This document shows positions 26,572 through 33,899 of a stretch of DNA of 33,899 bases, one piece after another. The first letter of the stretch is position 1; each line of letters begins with the position of its first letter. The stretch comes from Deltaproteobacteria bacterium (GTDB lineage Bacteria > Desulfobacterota > Desulfobulbia > Desulfobulbales > VMSU01), in contig JAJRZN010000240.1 of assembly GCA_024275235.1 (NCBI GenBank), forward strand, positions 1-33,899, written 5' to 3'. The notes below the pieces were generated by a model. It worked only from the letters and a program-made list of their open reading frames with translations, made no database searches and had not been told where the DNA came from. The translations under genes and the position numbers were made by a program.

Positions 26572-26940
26572 TTAGTGACCGCGGGACGGCTGGTTGTTAT
26601 TAAACTGGTTTATTATTCCAGCCAGCCGCTGGTATTCTTCTTCTTTATCTGGTGGGACAAAGCCGTTCTCTACGAGATATTGATCCAGATCCCGCATCTC
26701 AAGAACTAATGACTTGTTACTGCCAAGCTGCCTTTTTTCCCAAAAGTCGATCATTTTGTTAAAGGCCTGCTCCATGGAGTTACCCCAGAACAGATAATAG
26801 CCATAGCCGTATTTGGTTAAACAGGCAGGTCTGACAGGGCCGCTCCCCATTTGCTTGCGGGCAAATGATATCGGCAGCGGCTGTTGGCTGTTATTGTTGT
26901 CTTGACTCATCATCATAGTCTGACCATTAATTTTTTTCAT
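26572..26940 (-). CDS. Hypothetical protein (122 aa)
   Basis: Open frame between convergent MutS-like gene and divergent kinase gene; polar protein with PACLTKYGYGYYLFWGNSMEQAFNKMIDFW core; no family recognised. Confidence 0.6.
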   Translation of the reverse strand: MKKINGQTMMMSQDNNNSQQPLPISFARKQMGSGPVRPACLTKYGYGYYLFWGNSMEQAFNKMIDFWEKRQLGSNKSLVLEMRDLDQYLVENGFVPPDKEEEYQRLAGIINQFNNNQPSRGH

Positions 26941-26982
26941 TAATAGAAATATTTAATATAATACTACGTAATGTAGTAATTA

Positions 26983-27008
26983 ATAAATACCCCGGCCGGG
27001 GTATTTAT
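26983..27008. repeat. Perfect 26-bp palindrome
   Basis: ATAAATACCCCGG|CCGGGGTATTTAT in the divergent intergenic region, flanked by two smaller dyads. Confidence 0.85.
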
Positions 27009-27055
27009 GGGTATCTGTACCCTGGCTGTTTCTCTGGTATCCTTCTTGGGGGGTT

Positions 27056-29344
27056 GTGATGAAAATTTCCATGCGCTGGGCGACTATAATTGGTTCAATT
27101 CTCCTGGTATGGGGAGCTAACCTTATTATTATCCCTTCCTCCTATTTTAATTCACAGCACATTCTTTTGCGCCATTCACGGGATATTATGGTTAATATCT
27201 CTGACCTGACCATGGAGCAGTCGTATAATCATCTCTATAAGGCCAGAAGCGCCGCTAATCTCACTAAATTGCTGCTAAGCTCCCGGGTGGTCACTCATGA
27301 GAGCGCGGTGGGGTTCAGCGCTCTGGAACATTATTTCTTTGATCAACTGGCCACCTATCCCCATTTAGCCGGGATCTATTTCGGGACGCCTGATGGGGAC
27401 TTTTTCTATGTCAATCGTGATAATTCCAGGATTAAAAATGGTTTTCGTACCAAGATTATTAAACATGGGCCCAAGGGTAGAACCTGCCGACTGATCTGGC
27501 GGGACAGTAACTACAATATACTTGCCAGAAAGAACGATCCAAGTGATACCTATGATCCGCGGCAGCGCCCCTGGTACCGTAAGGCCATTCGCGAGAATCA
27601 TATTGTCTGGACGGATCCTTACATATTTTTTACCTCTCAGCGGCCTGGAATTACCATAGCCGGCCCGTCATATAACGCTAAAGGCCGTTTGCAGGGAGTG
27701 GTCGGGGTAGATATTGATATTGCCGAGCTTTCCACCTTTATCGGCAAATTGCGGGTCGGTAAATCCGGCGAGGCATTTATGCTGAACCGTAATGGTGATG
27801 TTATTGCCTATCATGATATAAAACGATTGATTGTCCATACCGGTCCTTCAGGAACCACTCATCTGGCCAGTGTTGATGAGCTTGGTAATCCGGTGATTAC
27901 CAAGGCCTTTGCCACCGTGAAGTGGCATTATGATAAAGATGGTAATATGCAGTTGCCAAAGCCGGTTTTCACCTCTTTTCTATGTAAGGGCAAGCGATAT
28001 ACCGCCATGTTTACCCCTTTTGCCGATAAAAAATTACCCTGGGTTATCGGGGTATATATCCCTGATGATGATTATCTTGGAGAGATAAAGCATAGCCGGA
28101 AATTGAACATTATTTATACGGTGCTGCTCTCTGGTATTGCCTCTCTGCTGGCCATGGTTTTTGCCCGATCTATTACCCGGCCGGTGGTCGCTTTACAGGA
28201 AGCGGCCAGGGCCATTGAGAAAAATGATATGACTCCAACCATCAAGGCGGATTCCATCTTTCAGGAGATTCAAGATACTGCCGATGGCTTTACCAGGATG
28301 CAGAAGTCAATTATTAATTACAGGCAGGAATTGGAGGAGCGGGAAAAACTGCATGCCGCCATTACCAGTACCGCCAATGATGCGATTATTCTTATTGATC
28401 AGAAGGATAATATTTCTTACTGGAATCCAGCGGCGGAAAAAATATTTGGTTTCAGCAGTGAGGCGGTAATGGGGGCCAATATTTTTAAGACTATAATGCC
28501 AGCCGATGATGGAGGCGAGGAGCGGGGTGCTGTCCTCAGAGCTCATATTCAGCGCCTGAATGATTCCGGCCGGGCCTTTGAGCTTATGGCTGTAAATGCC
28601 CAGAGAACAAAGATACCCATTGAGTTCTCTGCCGCCCATCTGACGATTAAGGGCGATCAGCACGAGGTGGTTATTATTCGTGATATTAGTGAACGGAAAC
28701 GCCATGAGAAGGTTAAAAAACAGCTGGTGAATGATCTCCATGATGGTATTGGCGGTAATCTGACTAATATAAAATTATTAGCCGAAATGAATGCCGCCCG
28801 GACAACGGATGAGGAGGACCGCCGGGTTTTGGAGAATATTGCCGATATCTGTCAGGACAGCATGCTGGAAATACGTAATTACATGGACAGCCTGGATGGC
28901 CGCGAGATCAACTGGCCGAGCTGGCTGGCTGATTTAAGGCAGTATTGCTTTAAGACCATGGAGGCGCATGGCATAAATTTTGAGATGCATCATGTTTTGA
29001 ATCCCAAGGCCTGCCGCCCTTCGTCTCTCCTGGCCATGAACATGTTTAAGATTATCAGGGAAGGTCTGACTAATATTATTAAACATGCCCAGGCTGGTAA
29101 GGTACGGCTTGCTATTATTATCGATGGAGAGACCCTGCGTCTTAATCTGGCCGATGATGGCGGGGCCGATGCCGGTGATATTGAGCGCAACAGACATGGC
29201 CGGGGAATATTGAGCATGCGGGCCCGTTGCCGTGATTTGGGCGGTGAATTAAGTTTAAGGGCGGAGAAGGGCTTGAATATTGATATTATCATTCCTCTGA
29301 AGGCTGGTTCGGAACATCTGGTTTGTCGGCAGGAACATGTTTGA
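27056..29344 (+). CDS. NarL-type sensor histidine kinase (dCache-like sensor, HAMP, PAS, HisKA_3, HATPase_c)
   Basis: N-terminal TM; YFGTPDGDFFYVNRDN...RPWYRKAI...GVVGVDIDIAELS (dCache-like); FARSITRPVVALQEAARAIEKND (HAMP); PAS ITSTANDAIILIDQKDNISYWNPAAEKIFGFS; H-box NDLHDGIGGNLTNIKL; HATPase IIREGLTNIIKHAQAGKVRLAI...DDGG...GRGILSMRAR. Confidence 0.93.
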   Translation: MMKISMRWATIIGSILLVWGANLIIIPSSYFNSQHILLRHSRDIMVNISDLTMEQSYNHLYKARSAANLTKLLLSSRVVTHESAVGFSALEHYFFDQLATYPHLAGIYFGTPDGDFFYVNRDNSRIKNGFRTKIIKHGPKGRTCRLIWRDSNYNILARKNDPSDTYDPRQRPWYRKAIRENHIVWTDPYIFFTSQRPGITIAGPSYNAKGRLQGVVGVDIDIAELSTFIGKLRVGKSGEAFMLNRNGDVIAYHDIKRLIVHTGPSGTTHLASVDELGNPVITKAFATVKWHYDKDGNMQLPKPVFTSFLCKGKRYTAMFTPFADKKLPWVIGVYIPDDDYLGEIKHSRKLNIIYTVLLSGIASLLAMVFARSITRPVVALQEAARAIEKNDMTPTIKADSIFQEIQDTADGFTRMQKSIINYRQELEEREKLHAAITSTANDAIILIDQKDNISYWNPAAEKIFGFSSEAVMGANIFKTIMPADDGGEERGAVLRAHIQRLNDSGRAFELMAVNAQRTKIPIEFSAAHLTIKGDQHEVVIIRDISERKRHEKVKKQLVNDLHDGIGGNLTNIKLLAEMNAARTTDEEDRRVLENIADICQDSMLEIRNYMDSLDGREINWPSWLADLRQYCFKTMEAHGINFEMHHVLNPKACRPSSLLAMNMFKIIREGLTNIIKHAQAGKVRLAIIIDGETLRLNLADDGGADAGDIERNRHGRGILSMRARCRDLGGELSLRAEKGLNIDIIIPLKAGSEHLVCRQEHV

Positions 29345-29398
29345 GGGCTTGGTGCTTTTAGATATCTGGCGGAAAAGTTAAGAAGGAGAGTAGATTAG

Positions 29399-30022
29399 AT
29401 GCGGATTATTATTGTCGAAGATAACAGTATGTTGAAAGATAATCTCCTGTTGCTCTTAGGAGGTGAGCCGGATATGGAGATCATAGGCAGTTATGGCTCG
29501 GCTGAGGCGGCTCTCGTTCACCTTGAGGACGAGGCTCCTGATTTTATGCTGGTTGATCTGGGATTGCCGGGGATGAACGGCATTGAGCTTATTCGGTTGG
29601 TGAAAGAAAAATATCCCCTGATTGACATTATGGTACATACGGTATTTGACGGTCGGGATACGGTATTTGCCGCCATCAAGGCCGGGGCTTCCGGCTATAT
29701 TCTTAAAGGGGCGACACCACGGGAACTGATTGAGTCGATTCATAATCTTTGTGAGGGCGGAGCTCCCATGAGCCCCAAAATAGCCCGGGCGATTATCAGC
29801 GAACTTCAGGAGATTAAAATCAGTGAGGAGTATATATTGTCGGCCAGAGAAAAGGAGATATTGTCTGGTCTGGAGTTGGGCAATACCTATAAGGAACTGG
29901 CCGCGCTCCTCAATATAAGTCCTCACACCATTCATTCTCATATCAAGAAAATCTATGAAAAGCTGCACGCCAAAAGCCGTCGTGAGGCCCTGACCAAGGC
30001 TAAACGAAAGGGAATAATATAG
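29399..30022 (+). CDS. NarL/FixJ-family response regulator
   Basis: IIIVEDNSMLKDNL, DFMLVDLGLPGMNGIEL, KAGASGYILKGATPREL, LuxR-type HTH LSAREKEILSGLELGNTYKELAALLNISPHTIHSHIKKIYEKL. Confidence 0.95.
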   Translation: MRIIIVEDNSMLKDNLLLLLGGEPDMEIIGSYGSAEAALVHLEDEAPDFMLVDLGLPGMNGIELIRLVKEKYPLIDIMVHTVFDGRDTVFAAIKAGASGYILKGATPRELIESIHNLCEGGAPMSPKIARAIISELQEIKISEEYILSAREKEILSGLELGNTYKELAALLNISPHTIHSHIKKIYEKLHAKSRREALTKAKRKGII

Positions 30023-30072
30023 GCGGCAGGCAGGGGCGCTGTCTGCGCAATAATGCGGTATAAATGTTGGCC

Positions 30073-30738
30073 CTACCAGATAATGGCGGGTTGGTTATGT
30101 TGCTCAAGATAGGTGTTACATTTGGCAAATACCCCTGAACCAAGAAAACCGCGGTGGGCGGACAGCGGTGATGGGTGGGTGGTTTTGAGAACACAGTGTC
30201 TGCTTTGGTCGATGAGCTGGGCCTTCTTCTGGGCAAAGGCTCCCCAGAGCATGAAAACCACCTGCTGCCGCTGCTGAGAAATTGTCTTAATTATATCGTC
30301 GGTGAGCTTTTGCCAGCCAAGTCCGGCATGAGAATTTGATCTCCCGGCAATTACAGACAGACTGGCATTCAACAGTAATACCCCCTGTTTTGCCCATCGG
30401 CTTAAATCCGGTGAAAATTTTTGTGGCTTGCCGTGGTAAATACTATTCGTAATTTCCTGGAAGACGTTTTTCAATGAGGGCGGAACAGGTATGCCGTCAC
30501 GAACCGAGAAGCAGAGGCCATGGGCCTCAGAAACGCCCCTGTACTCATTTATGTAAGGATCCTGGCCAATAATTACCACCCGAACCTCATCAAAGGGGGT
30601 CAGGCGCATGGCGTTAAAGACCATCTCCCGCGGCGGATAAACCTTCCGCCCCATGGATGATTTTCCATAGGCTTCATTCACCAGGGTCTTGTGATAGCCA
30701 GTCTTCATCAGCGGTATTGTTTCTTCCCAAAGTGCCAT
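30073..30738 (-). CDS. ung: Uracil-DNA glycosylase (family 1, variant water-activating loop)
   Basis: VVIIGQDPYINEYRGVSEAHGLCFSV, PPSLKNVFQEI, WAKQGVLLLNASLSV, VVFMLWGAFAQKK, HPSPLSAHRGFLG. Confidence 0.93.
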   Translation of the reverse strand: MALWEETIPLMKTGYHKTLVNEAYGKSSMGRKVYPPREMVFNAMRLTPFDEVRVVIIGQDPYINEYRGVSEAHGLCFSVRDGIPVPPSLKNVFQEITNSIYHGKPQKFSPDLSRWAKQGVLLLNASLSVIAGRSNSHAGLGWQKLTDDIIKTISQQRQQVVFMLWGAFAQKKAQLIDQSRHCVLKTTHPSPLSAHRGFLGSGVFAKCNTYLEQHNQPAIIW

Positions 30739-30847
30739 GGTGTTTAAGACCTCATCAAGTATGATTTTTATTTTTCATTCTTCCAACTGCGCCGGGCTAC
30801 TACCATTCTTATCTGCCCATAGGTGTAACCGTCTCCCAAAGCGGCCT

Positions 30848-32977
30848 TTATCTCGCTGATGGAATTCCATGTTCCCGGCGATATTCTGCTACCATTGTCA
30901 CCAGATCATCCCCGTATTTTTCTATGGTTTTGGGGCCTACCCCTTGTATCTTTTTTAACTCTGTTTTGTTATCAGGCAGATGGACAGCGATCTGGATTAA
31001 AACCCTCTGATGTATTATCTGACAATGCTTAACGTCCCGTTCCTCGGCCAGCCGGTTTCGCCACTCCCGCAAGACCTGATACAGTTTGGGATGGGCAATA
31101 TCAGATTCGGCGCAGGCTGGAGCCTGTGCCTTATTGACCTTGCGCGGTGTAAAATCCAGCTCTGCCCTGGATATGGCCCGCAGGTAATCAGCCGGAGAGA
31201 ACCCCTTTCGGCAGCAGCTGATTCCGGCCCGTTTAACGGCGATTTCCAGTTTCAGGTTATTAAGGGCCCGGTCAATTTTTTTACGAATATCGGCATTGTC
31301 ACTCTCTATATGGGCGTTCTGCTCCAGCTCAGAAAAGACAGCGGTGAACTTTTCCCGGAACCAGTTTGAGGCTTTGCCGGTACGTTCCAGGGTATGGGCA
31401 TCGGAATCCGGCAGATTACGGGCCGTGAAGATAGTGGATAGTTGGCGGCTAAAATTCTCAGCCACGGTAAATATATCCTTATCCGCTTTTTCCCAGAGTT
31501 TGTCGGGGTCAGACAGGCCGCTAAGGTGGAGCAGGCGGGCATTCTGTTGGGTCAGACGCAGGAAACAGCTCAACTGCGAACGCAGCTTGTCTAAATTAAA
31601 ACATTCCAGTAATAATTTCTGTTGATAGGCCAGCCTGGCCTGCCGCAACTGGTCTTCCCGGGGCGGATTCTGTCTGACCTCCGCGTCAAATTTTAAAACA
31701 TCTTCGTCCGTTGTCACTCCCTGAGCAGAGATGGGGGAGCGGAGGACAATCCCCTCTAAGCTTTTACAACGGCTCAAGGCCACATATATCTGACCGTGGG
31801 CAAAGGCCGCCTCGGCGTCAATGATGGCCTTTTCAAAGGTGAGTCCCTGGCTTTTGTGGATGGTAATGGCCCAGGCAAGTTTCAGGGGGAATTGGATAAA
31901 TCCACCAATAACCTCCTCTTCAATCTCCTGGTTTTTTTTGTTGACGGTGTATTTAATATTCTGCCATTCCTCCGGTTCAACCTCAATTCTCTGCTTCTCT
32001 CCGGCGCATAGAACTTCGATGCTCTCGGGGGTAAGCCTGGTCACGAGGCCTATTTTGCCATTATAATAGCGTTTTTCAGGGCTTGAGTCGTTGCGGACAA
32101 ACATGACTTGAGCTCCCTTCTTCAGTTGCAGGGTGGCCGCAGTCGGGTAGGCATGCTCGGGGAATTCGCCGATAATCTCGGCAGGGAACAGATGCTTTTT
32201 GCCGGTCAGGGAGTGGAGTTTATCCCGGTTAATGGTATCTGCCTGCCGATTATGGGTGGTAAGGGTGATGTAGTCATCTCCGGTCGAAAAATCGGCAAGA
32301 CAGCGTTTGTTTAAGGCGGCCTGTGTCTGCTCGTCAAGGCGGTTATCCCGTACCCGGTTCAGGAGTTCAATAAAATGGGGATCGGACTGTCGGTAGATGT
32401 GTCGCAGTTCAATGGTCAACAGCTCGGTTTGACGAAGCGCTCTGCTGCTGAAAAAATAAACCGACTCATAGTATTGCCGCAGAATCTGCCACTCGTCTGA
32501 CCTGGCAATTGGTGACAGCTGGTGCAGGTCGCCAATCATCAGAAGCTGCACGCCGCCAAAGGGCTGGTTATTACGGCGGTGATGGCGGAGAGCCGCATCT
32601 ATTGCGTCAAGCAGATCAGCCCGCACCATGCTGATTTCATCAATAACGAGTAAATCAAGGCTTTTGATGATCGCCTTTTTTTCATTACTGAAACGAAAGC
32701 GGCGCTGGTTGTTTTGTTCGCAGGCCTCGTTTCCTGGTACAAAGGGGCCAAAGGGTAACTGGAAAAAGGAATGCAGGGTAACCCCGCCGGCATTGATGGC
32801 TGCCACCCCGGTGGGGGCGGTAACAATCAGGCGCTTGGCGGTGTTTTTACACAGGTTGCGCAGAAAGGTAGTTTTGCCGGTTCCCGCCTTTCCGGTGAGA
32901 AAGATATTGCGGTCGGTATGATGGACAAAATCATGGGCTAACCGCAATTCGTAATTTGTCTTATCTGTATTAAACAA
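30848..32977 (-). CDS. PIF1/RecD-like DNA helicase with HRDC-like C-terminal domain
   Basis: FLTGKAGTGKTTFLRNLCKNTAKRLIVTAPTGVAAINAGGVTLHSFFQLPFGP, LLVIDEISMVRADLLDAID, LLMIGDLHQLSPI, AWAITIHKSQGLTFEKAIID, YVALSRCKSLEGIVLRSPI; C-terminal IQGVGPKTIEKYGDDLVTMV. 3' end may be frameshifted. Confidence 0.92.
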   Translation of the reverse strand: MFNTDKTNYELRLAHDFVHHTDRNIFLTGKAGTGKTTFLRNLCKNTAKRLIVTAPTGVAAINAGGVTLHSFFQLPFGPFVPGNEACEQNNQRRFRFSNEKKAIIKSLDLLVIDEISMVRADLLDAIDAALRHHRRNNQPFGGVQLLMIGDLHQLSPIARSDEWQILRQYYESVYFFSSRALRQTELLTIELRHIYRQSDPHFIELLNRVRDNRLDEQTQAALNKRCLADFSTGDDYITLTTHNRQADTINRDKLHSLTGKKHLFPAEIIGEFPEHAYPTAATLQLKKGAQVMFVRNDSSPEKRYYNGKIGLVTRLTPESIEVLCAGEKQRIEVEPEEWQNIKYTVNKKNQEIEEEVIGGFIQFPLKLAWAITIHKSQGLTFEKAIIDAEAAFAHGQIYVALSRCKSLEGIVLRSPISAQGVTTDEDVLKFDAEVRQNPPREDQLRQARLAYQQKLLLECFNLDKLRSQLSCFLRLTQQNARLLHLSGLSDPDKLWEKADKDIFTVAENFSRQLSTIFTARNLPDSDAHTLERTGKASNWFREKFTAVFSELEQNAHIESDNADIRKKIDRALNNLKLEIAVKRAGISCCRKGFSPADYLRAISRAELDFTPRKVNKAQAPACAESDIAHPKLYQVLREWRNRLAEERDVKHCQIIHQRVLIQIAVHLPDNKTELKKIQGVGPKTIEKYGDDLVTMVAEYRREHGIPSAR

Positions 32978-33187
32978 ATTTATTCTGACGATTCGTAACC
33001 AGTCAGTTCGCTAAGCAGCTGACCGGCCATTAATTGAAAAATGTTCCGTATGCCAGACAACTATAGCAAAATTATTATTATCCTCAACTGTTTGTTGTTT
33101 TAGAAGGCTTGTTACCTGCGTTTGCTGAACCCCAGGCCTGGTATTAAACTGTGGAGAAGATGACCGTTCGGGAAAGCGCAGACTCCG

Positions 33188-33308
33188 GGATGTGCCCGAG
33201 ATGTGGTTAATAATGCTGTTCAGTTATACATTTGTATGCTGGACGGCATTATCGGCCGCAGGTAAGTGAGCCAGTGAGACTTCGGATTGAGTGCAGCTGA
33301 ATAGTTAC
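33188..33308. repeat. Degenerate copies of the intergenic palindromic repeat family
   Basis: GGATGTGCCCGAGATG (33188-33203) vs GGATGTGCCTGAGATG (16649-16664); GCAGCTGAATAGTTAC (33293-33308) vs GCAGCTAAGCAGTTAC (16664-16679). Confidence 0.5.
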
Positions 33309-33391
33309 AAAAAACAAGCTGATTCGTGGTGTTAACTCGCGGGATTCCCTGTCGGTGTGGCACGATTTTTAGTTTCGTGATAATTATTTGC

Positions 33392-33419
33392 TTGACAACC
33401 TGGCGCTTTGTTTTATGGT
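33392..33419 (+). promoter_or_regulatory. Candidate sigma70-type promoter upstream of the TolQ/ExbB-like gene
   Basis: TTGACA (33392-33397), 16-bp spacer, TATGGT (33414-33419). Confidence 0.45.
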
Positions 33420-33477
33420 GGGTGCTACTTTTTTAAGATTGGTGTCACTCGGGGTATTTGTTGCAGGAGGAAAAAGC

Positions 33478-33899
33478 ATGTTTGTTTTACTTGCCAAAGG
33501 CGGCATTCTGGTCGGGCCCATTCTTCTCTGTTCGGTGGCGGCTTTGGCGATTTTTGTTGAACGTCTCATTCATTTTACTCGTCTTAAAATCCGGGAGGAC
33601 GCGGTGGTGGAGGAAGTGGTCGGGCTTGTCCAGCAGGGTGACTATCCAGCGGCTGGCGCGGCGGCCGGGCGGAGCAGCAGCCCCATGGGCCGTATCCTGG
33701 CCCATGCTCTTGAGGTCATGGGCCGGGACAGGGAAACGGTGGAGACGGTCATTGCTCATTCCGTGGGGGAGGAGGTTAGAACATCTTCCCGGTATCTGTC
33801 TGCCTTGGCGACTATTGGCAATATTGCGCCCCTTCTTGGTTTGCTTGGTACTGTTCTCGGTATGATTAAGGCGTTTATGGTGATTCAGGAGATGGGCGG
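33478..33899 (+). CDS. MotA/TolQ/ExbB proton channel family protein, N-terminal part (truncated by window edge)
   Basis: AGGAGG then ATG 33478; MFVLLAKGGILVGPILLCSVAALAIFVERLIHFTRLKIRE...SSRYLSALATIGNIAPLLGLLGTVLGMIKAFMVIQEMG; open to the window end, so missing from the ORF track. Confidence 0.9.
   Translation, partial: MFVLLAKGGILVGPILLCSVAALAIFVERLIHFTRLKIREDAVVEEVVGLVQQGDYPAAGAAAGRSSSPMGRILAHALEVMGRDRETVETVIAHSVGEEVRTSSRYLSALATIGNIAPLLGLLGTVLGMIKAFMVIQEMG

Noticed and set aside
30022-30072. GGCAGGCA...TGTCTGC hairpin between the response regulator and ung
   Set aside because: Imperfect, no T-run; could be a weak convergent terminator but not supportable alone.
33458-33865. ORF track entry of 135 aa on + strand
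   Set aside because: Wrong frame; the TolQ/ExbB-like frame from ATG 33478 stays open to the window end and encodes a recognisable protein.
1-33899. CRISPR array, tRNA/rRNA genes, transposases, phage or toxin-antitoxin modules
   Set aside because: No regularly spaced repeats, tRNA-like cloverleaf or recognisable mobile-element proteins were seen on either strand by eye; a tRNAscan/Infernal run would be decisive.

Overview
Window (33.9 kb) from a Gram-negative chromosome. Gene content and order (ffh-rpsP-khpA-rimM-trmD-rplS-rnhB-yraN; rplU-rpmA-obgE-proB-proA-nadD) together with a two-CW protein suggest a deltaproteobacterial / Desulfobacterota-like organism; this taxonomic guess is inference. 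The left two thirds is a dense + strand run of housekeeping genes: ileS 3' end, lspA, fabD, ffh, the ribosomal/tRNA-modification block, pdxA-tmk, two lipoproteins, a TIGR03960-type radical SAM gene, rng, rplU/rpmA/obgE, proBA, nadD and a CDF transporter. The right third is more accessory: a fused hisH-hisF gene, a pseudo-receiver/two-CW protein, a membrane-anchored MutS-like ATPase, a NarL-type two-component system, ung, a PIF1/RecD-like helicase with an HRDC-like C-terminus, and the start of a TolQ/ExbB/MotA-type gene. Main points for a second look: (1) three gene fusions in one window (TrmD + second SPOUT-like methyltransferase; PdxA + thymidylate kinase; HisH + HisF), the HisHF looking strikingly like eukaryotic HIS7; (2) reading-frame lesions in the radical SAM gene (in-frame TAA plus a 1-nt shift on a T6 tract forming a U_UUU_UUG heptamer) and at the 3' end of the helicase; (3) a dispersed imperfect palindromic repeat family (GTAACTGCTTag...CTAAGCAGTTAC) in intergenic gaps; (4) three consecutive dyads, including a perfect 26-bp palindrome, upstream of the two-component system; (5) a 500-nt gap carrying repeat remnants and a promoter before the TolQ/ExbB gene. 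No CRISPR array, tRNA, rRNA, transposase or phage module was recognised.
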